In this document: positions 33,979 to 42,980 of the stretch, piece by piece
How the letters are laid out: every line of letters starts with the position of its first letter
How positions within the stretch are numbered: position 1 is the first letter of the stretch
From: Streptomyces mashuensis
GTDB lineage: Bacteria; Actinomycetota; Actinomycetes; Streptomycetales; Streptomycetaceae
NCBI RefSeq assembly: GCF_014654785.1
Contig: NZ_BNBD01000005.1
Coordinates: 186,001 to 250,000 of the forward strand
Direction of reading: 5' to 3'
Length of the DNA: 64,000 nt
Notes under the pieces: generated by a model
What the model saw: the letters and a program-made list of their open reading frames with translations, nothing else
What the model was told of the DNA's origin: nothing
Databases searched by the model: none
Translations under genes and position numbers: made by a program

Positions 33979-35958
33979 GTGATCGGGTCCGTGCTGGTCG
34001 CCAACCGGGGCGAGATCGCCTGCCGGGTCTTCCGTACGTGCCGGGAGCTGGGCCTCGCCACGGTGGCCGTGCACTCCGACGCGGACGCGGGCGCCGCCCA
34101 CGTACGCCACGCCGACGCGGCCGTACGGCTGCCGGGCGTGGCGCCCCGCGACACGTACTTGCGGGGCGACCTGCTGGTGCGGGCGGCGCTCGCGGCCGGC
34201 GCGGACGCCGTGCACCCGGGGTACGGGTTCCTGTCGGAGAGCGCGGAGTTCGCGCGCGCCGTGCGGGACGCGGGGCTGGTGTGGGTGGGGCCGCCGCCGG
34301 AGGCGATCGCGGCGATGGCGTCGAAGACGCGCGCGAAGCGGCTCATGGCGGCGGCCGGCGTGCCGCTGCTCGCGCCGCTGGACCCGGCGGCCGTGACCGC
34401 GGCGGACCTTCCCCTGATGGTGAAGGCGGCGGCGGGCGGGGGCGGGCGCGGGATGCGCGTCGTGCGGGACGCGGCGGAGCTGGGGGCCGGTCTGGCGGCC
34501 GTGCTGGAGTCGGCGCGGGCCGAGGCGGAGGCGGCGTTCGGTGACGGCGAGGTCTTCGCCGAGCCGTACGTCGACGGCGCCCGGCACGTGGAGGTGCAGC
34601 TCCTGGCCGACACCCACGGCACCGTGTGGATGCTCGGCACGCGCGACTGCTCGGCGCAGCGGCGGCACCAGAAGGTGATCGAGGAGGCGCCGGCGCCGGG
34701 GCTGCCGGCCGGTTGCGAGGAGGCGCTGCTGTCGGCGGCGGCCGGGGCGGCGCGGGCGATCGGCTACGTGGGCGCGGGCACGGCGGAGTTCCTGGTGGCG
34801 GCCGACGGGCGGCCGTACTTCCTGGAGATGAACACCCGGCTCCAGGTCGAGCACCCCGTCACCGAGTGCGTGTACGGCATCGACCTCGTGGCCTGGCAGC
34901 TGCGCGTGGCGGAGGGCGCGGCGCTGCCACCGGAACCGCCCGCGCCGTCGGGGCACGCGGTGGAGGCGCGGCTGTACGCGGAGGACCCGGCGCGCGGGTT
35001 CGCGCCGTCGGTGGGGGTGGTGCGGCGACTGGAGGTCCCGGGGGAGGGCGGGATACGTCTCGACGCAGGATACGAGGCGGGTGATGTGGTTGGGGCGCAT
35101 TACGACGCGCTGGTGGCGAAGGTGGTGGCGTGGGCGCCGACGCGCGCCGAGGCGGTGCGCCGGCTGGCGCGGGCGCTGGAACGGGCGCGCATCCACGGAC
35201 CGGTGACCAACCGCGACCTGCTCGTACGGACGCTGCGGCACCCGGAGTTCGCTGCCGGGCCGGTGGACACGGGGTTCTACGGGCGGCGGCTGGGCGAGCT
35301 GGTGGGGGGACCTTCTGATGGCGCCGGCCTTGCGGTGGTCGCGGCGGCGGTGGCGCAGGCGGCCCGGGGCGGGGCCGGCGCCTGGCGGAACGTTCCCTCG
35401 CAGGCGCAGGTGAAGCGGTACCGGCAGGAGCCGGACGGCACGCTGCACGAGGTCCGTTACCGGTGGGGGCGCAGTGGCCCGGTGGTCGAGGACCGGCCGG
35501 GGGTGCGGGTGCTGGAGGCGGGCGGGGAGAGGGTGCTGCTGGAGGCGGCGGGCGTGCGGTACGGGGTGGACGTGGCCACGTACGAGGAAGAGGGGGACGG
35601 GGGCGCCGTGTATGTGGACACCCCGCACGCCGGCGCGTACGCCTTCACGCCGCTGCCCCGGCTGCCGCGCCCCGAGACGCGTACGGAACCCGGTTCGCTG
35701 CTGGCGCCCGTACCCGGCACCGTCGTGCGCGTCGCGGAGGGTGTGGCGGCAGGGAAGCCCGTGGCGGAGGGGCAGACGCTGCTGTGGCTGGAGGCGATGA
35801 AGATGGAGCACCGCGTGGTGGCCCCGGCCGCCGGGACGCTCACCGCCCTGCACGCCGAGGCGGGGCGGCAGGTGGCGGCGGGGGAGCTGCTGGCGGTGGT
35901 GGTGGCGAGGGACGAGGCCGAGGGGGACGTACGGTCCGAGGGGAGCGGAGCATCATGA
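33979..35958 (+). CDS. Acyl-CoA carboxylase alpha subunit (biotin carboxylase + BCCP)
   Basis: The 659-residue protein begins SVLVANRGEIACRVFRTCRELG and has biotin carboxylase motifs: KAAAGGGGRGM for ATP binding, RDCSAQRRHQKVIEEAP, and EMNTRLQVEHPVTE. A C-terminal biotinyl domain contains EAMKMEH near residue 605. It carboxylates its biotin with bicarbonate and ATP and passes CO2 to the beta subunit. GTG 33979 is chosen because it directly precedes the first conserved strand. Its end overlaps the dehydrogenase start (ATGA). Confidence 0.93.
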   Translation: MIGSVLVANRGEIACRVFRTCRELGLATVAVHSDADAGAAHVRHADAAVRLPGVAPRDTYLRGDLLVRAALAAGADAVHPGYGFLSESAEFARAVRDAGLVWVGPPPEAIAAMASKTRAKRLMAAAGVPLLAPLDPAAVTAADLPLMVKAAAGGGGRGMRVVRDAAELGAGLAAVLESARAEAEAAFGDGEVFAEPYVDGARHVEVQLLADTHGTVWMLGTRDCSAQRRHQKVIEEAPAPGLPAGCEEALLSAAAGAARAIGYVGAGTAEFLVAADGRPYFLEMNTRLQVEHPVTECVYGIDLVAWQLRVAEGAALPPEPPAPSGHAVEARLYAEDPARGFAPSVGVVRRLEVPGEGGIRLDAGYEAGDVVGAHYDALVAKVVAWAPTRAEAVRRLARALERARIHGPVTNRDLLVRTLRHPEFAAGPVDTGFYGRRLGELVGGPSDGAGLAVVAAAVAQAARGGAGAWRNVPSQAQVKRYRQEPDGTLHEVRYRWGRSGPVVEDRPGVRVLEAGGERVLLEAAGVRYGVDVATYEEEGDGGAVYVDTPHAGAYAFTPLPRLPRPETRTEPGSLLAPVPGTVVRVAEGVAAGKPVAEGQTLLWLEAMKMEHRVVAPAAGTLTALHAEAGRQVAAGELLAVVVARDEAEGDVRSEGSGAS

Positions 35959-37151
35959 GCCGGGAAGACGCGTACGGCGGCAGCACGAGCAGGTCGTCCG
36001 AGCCGGCCGAGCACCGGGAGCTGCGCCGGGCCGTGGGAGCCCTCGCCGCCCGCTACGGGCGCGCGTACTTCGCCGCGGCCGTGCGGGAGGGACGGCGGCC
36101 GGAGGAGCTGTGGGCCGAGGCCGGCAGGCTCGGCTACCTCGGCGTGAACCTGCCGGAGGAGTACGGCGGCGGGGGCGGCGGCATCACCGAGCTGACCATC
36201 GTGCTGGAGGAACTCGGCACGGCCGGCTGCCCGTTGTTGATGCTGGTGGTCTCGCCCGCCATCTGCGGCACGGTGATCGCCCGCTTCGGCACGGAGGAGC
36301 AGAAGCGGCGCTGGCTGCCGGGCCTGGCGGCCGGCACGTTCACGATGGCGTTCGGCATCACGGAGCCCGACGCGGGCTCGAACGCGCACCGGCTGACGAC
36401 GACGGCGCGCCGGGACGGCGACGACTGGCTGCTCACGGGCCGGAAGGTGTTCGTGTCGGGGGTCGACGCGGCCGACGCGACGCTGATCGTGGGGCGGACG
36501 GAGGACGCCCGCACGGGACGGCTGCGGCCGTGCCTGTTCGTCGTGGGGCGGGAGACGCCCGGGTTCGCGTACCACCGCATCCCGATGGAGGTGGCGGCGC
36601 CGGAGAAACAGTTCGAGCTGGTCATGGACGACGTGCGGCTGCCCGGCGACGCGCTGGTGGGGGAGGAGAACGCCGGCCTGCTCCAGCTGTTCGCGGGCCT
36701 GAACCCCGAGCGCATCATGACGGCGGCGTTCGCGACGGGCATGGGCCGGTACGCGCTCGCGCGGGCGGTGGAGTACGCCCGTACGCGCCGGGTGTGGGAT
36801 CAGCCCATCGGCGCGCACCAGGCGATCGCGCACCCGCTGGCGCGGTCGCACGTCGAGCTGGAGCTGGCCCGGCTGATGATGTACAAGGCGGCGGCCCTGT
36901 ACGACGCGGGGGACGACAGGGGCGCGGGCGAGGCGGCGAACATGGCGAAGTACGCGGCCGCGGAGGCGGCGGTGACCGCGGTCGACCAGGCGGTGCACAC
37001 GCTGGGCGGCAACGGGTTGACCACGGAGTACGGGCTCGCGTCACTGATCACGGCGGCACGGGTGGCCAGGGTGGCGCCGGTCAGCCGGGAGATGGTCCTC
37101 AACTACGTGGCGCAGCACTCGCTCGGTCTGCCGCGGTCGTACCAGGGGTGA
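35955..37151 (+). CDS. Acyl-CoA dehydrogenase
   Basis: The 398-residue flavoprotein has FGITEPDAGSNAHRLTTTARRDGDDWLLTGRK (FAD and substrate region), VRLPGDALVGEENAG and a C-terminal HTLGGNGLTTEYGLA segment. It probably oxidises the acyl-CoA before carboxylation, as isovaleryl- or citronellyl-CoA dehydrogenases do. ATG 35955 overlaps the upstream stop and has a GGAG site. Confidence 0.92.
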   Translation: MSREDAYGGSTSRSSEPAEHRELRRAVGALAARYGRAYFAAAVREGRRPEELWAEAGRLGYLGVNLPEEYGGGGGGITELTIVLEELGTAGCPLLMLVVSPAICGTVIARFGTEEQKRRWLPGLAAGTFTMAFGITEPDAGSNAHRLTTTARRDGDDWLLTGRKVFVSGVDAADATLIVGRTEDARTGRLRPCLFVVGRETPGFAYHRIPMEVAAPEKQFELVMDDVRLPGDALVGEENAGLLQLFAGLNPERIMTAAFATGMGRYALARAVEYARTRRVWDQPIGAHQAIAHPLARSHVELELARLMMYKAAALYDAGDDRGAGEAANMAKYAAAEAAVTAVDQAVHTLGGNGLTTEYGLASLITAARVARVAPVSREMVLNYVAQHSLGLPRSYQG

Positions 37152-37807
37152 GTGCCATCAGGGCGAGGGCGGAGGAGGCGGCTGCGGCTGTCACCGGCCC
37201 CAAGCAGGAACGCAGCCGGGCGACGCGGCAGCGGCTGCTGCGCGCGGCCATCGACTGCCTGGCGGAGCACGGCTGGGCGCGGTCGACGGTGGCCGTGGTG
37301 GCCGAGCGCGCCGGGGTGTCGCGGGGCGCGGCACAGCACCACTTCCGTACGCGCGAGGAGCTGTTCACGGCGGCGGTGGAACACGTCGCGGAGGAGCGGC
37401 TGGCCGCGCTGCGGCGACTGGCGGACGAGATGGCCCACGAGAGGGCGGCGCCGGCGGGTGCCCGGCCTGTGGTGCGGGAGCTGGTCGCCCTCTATACGGG
37501 TCCGCTGTTCCGGGCGGCCCTCCACTTGTGGGTGGCGGCGTCGCACGATCACCACGCGGTGCTGCGTCCGCGCGTCGCGGACCTGGAGGCACGGGTCGGC
37601 CGCGAGACGCACCGCGTCGCGGTGCGTCTGCTGGGCGTGGACGACGCGGCGCCGGGCGTGCGCGAGACGGTGCAGGGCCTGCTGGACATGGCGCGCGGCC
37701 TGGGGCTGGCCAACCTGCTGACGGACGACGCGGCACGGCGGGCCCGGGTGGTCGACCAGTGGACGGAGATCCTGGCGTCACGGCTGGGCAAGGGGTCCCG
37801 CCCCTAG
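37148..37807 (+). CDS. TetR family regulator of the AtuA/carboxylase operon
   Basis: The 219-residue protein has a TetR helix-turn-helix (TRQRLLRAAIDCLAEHGWARSTVAVVAERAGVSRGAAQHHFRTREELF). The GTG at 37148 overlaps the dehydrogenase stop (GTGA), so it is the last cistron of the operon. It probably represses the operon in response to a pathway acyl-CoA. The near-palindrome at 30511-30522 is a candidate operator. Confidence 0.88.
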   Translation: MSAIRARAEEAAAAVTGPKQERSRATRQRLLRAAIDCLAEHGWARSTVAVVAERAGVSRGAAQHHFRTREELFTAAVEHVAEERLAALRRLADEMAHERAAPAGARPVVRELVALYTGPLFRAALHLWVAASHDHHAVLRPRVADLEARVGRETHRVAVRLLGVDDAAPGVRETVQGLLDMARGLGLANLLTDDAARRARVVDQWTEILASRLGKGSRP

Positions 37808-37831
37808 TACTTCAGCCGGATAGAAGAGTGT

Positions 37832-38707
37832 TCAGCAGGACTCGTACACGTAGCCGCGCTTACCGGCAGGGCTGACCTCGCGATCGCGCAGGGTGATGGA
37901 CAACTCCTTCCCCCACGCCTGGCAGGCAGCGGTGAAGTCCTTCTTCCCGTACTCGATGTCGAAGACCCTGCCGCCGTAGGCGCGGCTGAATTCGGGGCAC
38001 TCCTTGTAGCGTCCGCACTCTTCGACGACGGCGAAGTCGAAACCGATGCGGGCGTGCTGGGGAAGCAGGTCGGTGGTGTTCTTCTGGGCGACGGCCAGGT
38101 TCCGCTTGTGCGCGCGGTCGGCCAGGAGGCGAGCGAAGGCGACCGCGTGCTCGGAGGTGAGCCTGCCGTCGGAGCGCTCGTAGGAGTCGAGGTTGTCCGG
38201 TTCCACCGCGTCGTAATGCGCTGCGGCGCAGCCGTCGATCCATGGGCCGACGATGTTCATCAGGGCCTCGCGCTTGGCCGGCGTCGAGATGTCCAGGAGG
38301 GGTTCGTCCCAGTCCTTGTCGACGATCAGCCGGCCGTCGTCGTTCTTCAGGAGCAGGTCCGGGTGCTCTTTCTTCCACCAGCCGACGGCTTCGCCCGGTT
38401 GCGTCTGGAAGGCGTTGACGTAGCAAATGTTGTAGAGCCCGTCGGCCGGCTTGGCCTCACGGTCGCGGGAGACGGCCCGCACCTTGCCGGGAGGCGGGTA
38501 TGCGCCGCCGAGCTGGTAGTCGAAGACGGCATCCGGGCTCGGTCGGCGCACGTTCGCCGGGGCAGCGGTGTCCGGGCCCTCGGCGGTGGGGTGCGCGGCT
38601 TCCTGGGGGTCGTCGCCCTGGTCCGTTCCGGTGGCAGAACAGGCTGTGACAAAAAACGTGGACAGGACCACGGCGGCGCAAGCGGCGCGGGTGCGGAGAA
38701 GGAACAC
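37832..38707 (-). CDS. Lipoprotein with GH114-like endo-polygalactosaminidase domain
   Basis: The 291-residue protein has a signal and lipobox (LSTFFVTAC). The catalytic-type domain shows FDYQLGGAYPPP, GLYNICYVNAFQTQ, WDEPLLDISTPAKREAL, YDAVEPDNLDSYE and FAVVEECG. These fit the TIM-barrel GH114 family, which cleaves alpha-1,4 polygalactosamine-type polymers. The EPDN motif supplies the predicted catalytic acid. It is probably a membrane-anchored exo-surface enzyme; the substrate is inferred. Confidence 0.82.
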   Translation of the reverse strand: MFLLRTRAACAAVVLSTFFVTACSATGTDQGDDPQEAAHPTAEGPDTAAPANVRRPSPDAVFDYQLGGAYPPPGKVRAVSRDREAKPADGLYNICYVNAFQTQPGEAVGWWKKEHPDLLLKNDDGRLIVDKDWDEPLLDISTPAKREALMNIVGPWIDGCAAAHYDAVEPDNLDSYERSDGRLTSEHAVAFARLLADRAHKRNLAVAQKNTTDLLPQHARIGFDFAVVEECGRYKECPEFSRAYGGRVFDIEYGKKDFTAACQAWGKELSITLRDREVSPAGKRGYVYESC

Positions 38708-38764
38708 GAAGGCACCCTATATTCGATATTCGTCGACGCCCCTGCCGACGTCCGACGGCACCCC

Positions 38765-39601
38765 TTACTGGTTCGCGGCCTCCCACTCCTGGTGCGCCGT
38801 ACGGACGCGGTGCCAGAGCGCCGCCCGCGCCGACGCGTCGACGTCGCTCAGGTCCAGCCGGAACACGCCGGCCAGTACGTCGTACCAGTCGTCGGCCGTG
38901 TCGATGGTCCGCTCGTCCGCGCCCCCGGCGTCGGTCCGGCGCAGTACGCAGCCGCGCAGCAGGTCCATGCCCTTGGCGTCGCGGCGGCCGACGGTGACGA
39001 CCCGGACGAAGGGGGACTCGGGGGAGGTGGACAGTTGGACGTGCTTCGCGGCGAAGGACGACAGCTGCACGGGGTCCGGCGCGAAGTCCATGGCCGTGAA
39101 GGGGCCGAGCGGGTCATGGGTGAACCGCCAGCCACCCGGCTCCGCCACCGACGGGGCCAGCCCATAGGTGAACGGCCCCTCGGAGTAGCTGCCTTCGCGC
39201 AGTGGCAGCGGCTCGTGGAGGGCACCGGCGAGCCCCGTGTCGACCAGCCACCGCTCGCCGTCGAGCCGCACCGTAAGGGCGAGATGGTCGCCGTGCGCGC
39301 CCGCGGGGTCCTCGGGCGCGCGCTGCACCCCGGCCCGGTGCAGGGTGACGTCGTAGCCGAGGGCCGTCAGCAGCGCGGCCAGGGCTCCGTTGAGGTGGAA
39401 GCAGTAGCCGCCGCGCCCGCGCACGAACCGGGCCACGGATTCCCCGGCGCCGATGCCCGGCGGGCGCCCCAGGTGGATGTCGAGGTTCTCGTAGGCGATC
39501 CGCTCCACCTGCGCCCGGTGCAGTGCACGGAGCGCCTCGGCGGTCGGGGCCGCCGGCCGGTCCACCCCCAGCGCGGCCAGATAGCCGTCGACGTCGATCA
39601 T
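38765..39601 (-). CDS. nat: Arylamine N-acetyltransferase family protein
   Basis: The 278-residue protein carries the NAT triad: Cys67 in RGRGGYCFHLN, His106 in GDHLALTV and Asp121 in WLVDTGL. It transfers acetyl groups from acetyl-CoA to aromatic amines or hydrazines, or acts in amide formation in secondary metabolism. It is divergent from the O-methyltransferase gene. The length is normal for the family. Confidence 0.92.
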   Translation of the reverse strand: MIDVDGYLAALGVDRPAAPTAEALRALHRAQVERIAYENLDIHLGRPPGIGAGESVARFVRGRGGYCFHLNGALAALLTALGYDVTLHRAGVQRAPEDPAGAHGDHLALTVRLDGERWLVDTGLAGALHEPLPLREGSYSEGPFTYGLAPSVAEPGGWRFTHDPLGPFTAMDFAPDPVQLSSFAAKHVQLSTSPESPFVRVVTVGRRDAKGMDLLRGCVLRRTDAGGADERTIDTADDWYDVLAGVFRLDLSDVDASARAALWHRVRTAHQEWEAANQ

Positions 39602-39760
39602 GCTCCCCCTCGGCAGGCGCCACTCGAACGTGTGATCAGCATAGGTGTGAACACCACCGTTCGGGCAGGGGTTCCGGGCATGCGCCTAGGGCCCGGGACC
39701 GAGGACGCACCGGACCACGGCCCGTGGCCGGGCAGGTGGGCGGCTGGAAGCGTGGCGGCC

Positions 39761-40795
39761 ATGACTACCTCTGCACCGAAGGACGTTGCCGCTCAGCTCC
39801 TCATGGAGCAGGCCCTCGGCCATCTCCACACCGCCGCACTGCGCAGCGCCGCCGAGCTCCGCATCGCCGACCACCTCGGCGCCGGACCGCGCACGCCCGA
39901 GGAGCTGGCCGGCACGATCGGGGCGGACGCGACCGTGCTGCGCCGCGTCCTGCGTCTGCTCGCGTCCCGCGGCATCTTCCGCGAGGACGAGGCGGGCGCC
40001 TTCCATGTCACGCCCGCGGCACGGATGTTGCGCACGGACGAGCCGGGATCGTTGCGGACGGCGGTGCTGATGATGACGGACGGCATGTTCGTGCGGGCGG
40101 CGACGGAGCTGACGGAGACGGTACGGACCGGTGAGCCCGGCTTCCCGCGCGTCCACGGGCGCACGCTCTGGGAGCACTTGGAGACCGACCCGGCCGCCCG
40201 CGCGCTCTTCCACAGCGGCATGGCAGCCTACTCGGACCCGGTGAACGACGCGGTCGCGGCCGCGTACCCGTTCCCGGCGAAGGGCACGGTCGTGGACGTC
40301 GGCGGCGGCCGCGGCGGCCTGCTGGGCAGCGCCCTGCGGCACCACCCGGGCCTGACGGGCGTCCTCCTCGACCAGGCCGCGGCCGTACGGGAGCCGCTGC
40401 TCGTCGGCGACCCGGCGGTGGCCGGGCGCTGGCAGGCCGTCGCGGGCGACTTCCTGACGTCCGTCCCCGACGGGGCCGACGTCTACGTCGTCAAGCAGGT
40501 GCTGCCCGACTGGGACGACGAGAACGCTGTACGCATCCTCGGCGCGTGCCGGCGCGCCATGGCGCCCGGCGGCCGGGTCCTGGTGGTCGACGCGGTGCTG
40601 GGGCCGGACAACGCGCCGCACCCCGGCAAGGCGGTGGACGTCATGATGATGACGCTGGGCGGTGGCCGCCACCGCGACCTGGCGGAACTGGACGCGCTGT
40701 TCGCGGCGGCGGGACTGCGGCGGACGCGCGTCGTGCCGACGGGGGCGCCCGCCTCGGTGGTGGAGGCGGAGGCGGGGGTGTCTCATTCCTCCTGA
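39761..40795 (+). CDS. O-methyltransferase (methyltransferase family 2)
   Basis: The 344-residue protein matches polyketide/hydroxyneurosporene-type O-methyltransferases. It has an N-terminal dimerisation winged helix (LRIADHLGAGPRTPEELAGTIGADATVLRRVLRLLASRGIF), then SAM motif VVDVGGGRGGLLGS, DVYVVKQVLPDWDDENA and a catalytic-region segment GGRHRDLAELDALFAAAGL. It methylates a hydroxyl group on a small aromatic or polyketide substrate. It ends with a 13-base overlap with the convergent glyoxalase-fold gene. Confidence 0.88.
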   Translation: MTTSAPKDVAAQLLMEQALGHLHTAALRSAAELRIADHLGAGPRTPEELAGTIGADATVLRRVLRLLASRGIFREDEAGAFHVTPAARMLRTDEPGSLRTAVLMMTDGMFVRAATELTETVRTGEPGFPRVHGRTLWEHLETDPAARALFHSGMAAYSDPVNDAVAAAYPFPAKGTVVDVGGGRGGLLGSALRHHPGLTGVLLDQAAAVREPLLVGDPAVAGRWQAVAGDFLTSVPDGADVYVVKQVLPDWDDENAVRILGACRRAMAPGGRVLVVDAVLGPDNAPHPGKAVDVMMMTLGGGRHRDLAELDALFAAAGLRRTRVVPTGAPASVVEAEAGVSHSS

Positions 40796-41496
40796 CGGAG
40801 ATCGTCGAGGCGCCGCAGGTCGTCGCGGGCGGCGTCCCGTTCGCCGGCGGTGAGGCGCTGTGCGGCGTCCGTGGCGCGGGCCAGCACCGACGCGGCGGTG
40901 GCCGCGTCGCCGAGCCGCCCGGCCACGTCCGCGCGCAGCACCAGGAGGCGCAGCAGCTGAACGGGAGTGGGCTGTTCGCCGTCGTGGCGCAGGGCGCGGT
41001 CGAGGACGCCGGCGGCGGCCGTGAGGTCCTCCTTGGAGTCGGCGAGAAGCGCGGCGTGGTGCAGCGCCCGGGCGTGGAACTCCTTGGGCGCGGACCGGTG
41101 GTGGAGGTCGTCGCTCGTCTGCCGCCCGATGCGGATGCAGTTGCCGCCCGGGTCGGTCACCAGGAACTGCCGCACACCGTACGAGGTGTCGCGCAGCGGC
41201 CCGATGCGCGGCAGGCCACGGGTGGGTACGCGCCCGTAGGCCGCCTTGAGGCGGGTCCGGAAGTCGTGGTGGAGGGTGTCGACGTCGTCGGTGAGGACGT
41301 AGCAGGTGCTGTACGAGGTGGTGGGGTCGTGGTGCTTGACGGCGAAGAAGTGCAGGGTGATGCCGCCGCGTTGGACGACGGCGTAGGGATTGGGGCTCTG
41401 CTGCCGGAACACGACCTCGAAGCCGAGTGCGGTGTAGAAGTCGAGGACGGGTTGGAGGGTGGGGCACGGCAGGATCGGGATGGTCTGCTCAGCCAT
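40783..41496 (-). CDS. Glyoxalase-fold (VOC) protein with helical C-terminal extension
   Basis: The 237-residue protein has an N-terminal VOC domain (IPILPCPTLQPVLDFYTALGFEV, FLVTDPGGNCIRIGR) like bleomycin-resistance proteins. An additional helical domain of about 100 residues follows (TPVQLLRLLVLRADVAGRLGDAATAASVLARATD). ATG 41496 lies seven bases after a TACACT -10, so the mRNA may be leaderless. A perfect 18-base palindrome overlaps that promoter. Confidence 0.8.
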   Translation of the reverse strand: MAEQTIPILPCPTLQPVLDFYTALGFEVVFRQQSPNPYAVVQRGGITLHFFAVKHHDPTTSYSTCYVLTDDVDTLHHDFRTRLKAAYGRVPTRGLPRIGPLRDTSYGVRQFLVTDPGGNCIRIGRQTSDDLHHRSAPKEFHARALHHAALLADSKEDLTAAAGVLDRALRHDGEQPTPVQLLRLLVLRADVAGRLGDAATAASVLARATDAAQRLTAGERDAARDDLRRLDDLRQEE

Positions 41497-41506
41497 GCAC
41501 GGCAGT

Positions 41507-41524
41507 GTAGTCAAATTTGACTAC
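41507..41524. promoter_or_regulatory. 18-bp perfect palindrome at the VOC gene promoter
   Basis: GTAGTCAAATTTGACTAC is a perfect inverted repeat that overlaps the TACACT -10 of the minus-strand VOC gene. It also lies 57 bases before the plus-strand gene at 41581. It is a likely operator; no regulator gene is adjacent. Confidence 0.75.
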
Positions 41525-41580
41525 GTGGGGGAAGGCTGATGTGAGGGCGACTGTCAGACCCCCTTCGTAGGCTGCACAGC

Positions 41581-42066
41581 ATGGATGAGGTCGGGGGCGG
41601 GGACGTGACCATGGAGCGCATCGGGGAAGCGATTGCGCTGCTTCAGAGCGGTGACGCGGCGGGTGCGCGGCGGCGGTTCGACGAGCTGTGGGCGGCGATC
41701 GGCGAGGACGGGGACGCGTTCCACCGGTGCGTACTCGCGCACTACATGGCGGACGTGCAGGACGACCCGCACGAGGAGCTCGCCTGGGACCTGCGCGCCC
41801 TGGAGGCGGCGGACTCGCTCACGGACGCGCGCGTGCAGCAGCACCACGCGACGCTCGCCGTCCGTGGCTTCTACCCGTCGCTGCACCTGAACGTGGCCGC
41901 GGCGTACGAGAAGGTGGGCGCCCCGGACCGGGCGCGCACCCACCTGGCGAAGGCCCGTGCGCACACGGACGCGCTCGGGGACGACGCGTACGGCGAGGGC
42001 ATACGCGGGGCGCTGGACCGGCTGGAGGAGCGGCTGGCCGCGGAAGCGGCGACGGGCGCGCGCTGA
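41581..42066 (+). CDS. TPR-like hypothetical protein
   Basis: The 161-residue all-helical protein has repeated helix pairs (IGEAIALLQSGDAAGARRRFDELW, EELAWDLRALEAAD, PSLHLNVAAAYEKVGAPDRARTHLAKAR), a TPR-like pattern. The start may be ATG 41581 or ATG 41611 (MERIGEAIAL). No function is known. It is divergent from the VOC gene across the palindrome. Confidence 0.72.
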   Translation: MDEVGGGDVTMERIGEAIALLQSGDAAGARRRFDELWAAIGEDGDAFHRCVLAHYMADVQDDPHEELAWDLRALEAADSLTDARVQQHHATLAVRGFYPSLHLNVAAAYEKVGAPDRARTHLAKARAHTDALGDDAYGEGIRGALDRLEERLAAEAATGAR

Positions 42067-42115
42067 GTCGTCCGCCGGGAGCCCGGCGGACGGTCTGCGA
42101 GGGGGCGCGCCTGCG

Positions 42116-42820
42116 TCAGCGGAGAGCCGGCGCCGGAGTGGCGCTCGGGCGCGACGGCGGCGTGGACGTGGGGCCCGGCGTGGGCTTGGTCGGGTCGGTC
42201 GGGGCCTTGGTGGGCTCCACCGTGGGCTTGCTCGACGGCTGGGTCGTGGGGCCCGGCGTGGGCGTGGGCGGCTGCGGGTCCGGCGTCGGCGTGCCGCTGC
42301 CCGGGACGACCGGGGTGCGCCAGATCTGGCCGCGCATGCCGCCGTACTGCCACTGCTGGGCGGGGGCGCCGGGCTCGATGCTGGAGTTGCTGATCTCCAG
42401 GATCTTGCCGCTGTTCTTGTTGATGACGAGGCCGCGGTCGTTCGCGAAGTCGAACTGCCACAGCTGGGTGTCGTAGCCGTTGGCGCAGGTCCACTGCTGG
42501 GCGGGCGCGCCGTTGTCCTTGCGGGAGTCGGCTATCTCCAGGCACTTGCCGGTGAGCGCGTTGATGATGCGGAAGTCACGGCTGCTGTTCACGCGCTCGA
42601 TGCGCCACTGCGCCTTGAGCCCGTTCTCGCAGAAGCCCTGAACCGCGAAGTCGCCGTTCTGGCCCGAGGTGGAGGCCAGCTGCAGGCACTGGTTGCTGTA
42701 GTTGTTGACGAGGTACTGGTACGGGCCCGGTACCGGCGCGGCGCTGCTCACACCGGGGGTCAGCAGGGCGACGGCGGCACCGGAGGCCGCCAGCGCAGCG
42801 ACCCTGGAGGCGATCTTCAC
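42116..42820 (-). CDS. Secreted ricin-type lectin domain protein
   Basis: The 234-residue protein has a signal peptide (VKIASRVAALAASGAAVALL, ending SSAA). One beta-trefoil ricin B domain follows (NQCLQLAS, GLKAQWRIE, GKCLEIADS, QQWTCANGYDTQLWQF, QQWQYGGMRGQIW), with QxW repeats. The C-terminal tail of about 60 residues is Pro/Thr-rich and likely extended through the wall. GTG 42820 is preferred over ATG 42838 because a GGAG site precedes it. It probably binds galactose- or xylan-type sugars. Confidence 0.85.
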   Translation of the reverse strand: MKIASRVAALAASGAAVALLTPGVSSAAPVPGPYQYLVNNYSNQCLQLASTSGQNGDFAVQGFCENGLKAQWRIERVNSSRDFRIINALTGKCLEIADSRKDNGAPAQQWTCANGYDTQLWQFDFANDRGLVINKNSGKILEISNSSIEPGAPAQQWQYGGMRGQIWRTPVVPGSGTPTPDPQPPTPTPGPTTQPSSKPTVEPTKAPTDPTKPTPGPTSTPPSRPSATPAPALR

Positions 42821-42980
42821 GTACGACTCACTCCACATGCGTAATGCGAACGAATGATCCATTAGGCATGATCGTAAACACACAAGTGCCCCTTGCCCAG
42901 CGGAATCCGGCATTTCGCTAAAGGGGTGGAGGAGAGCGGAAGAGACCGGACGAAAAGCCGGAAGGGGAAGGTGGGGAAGA

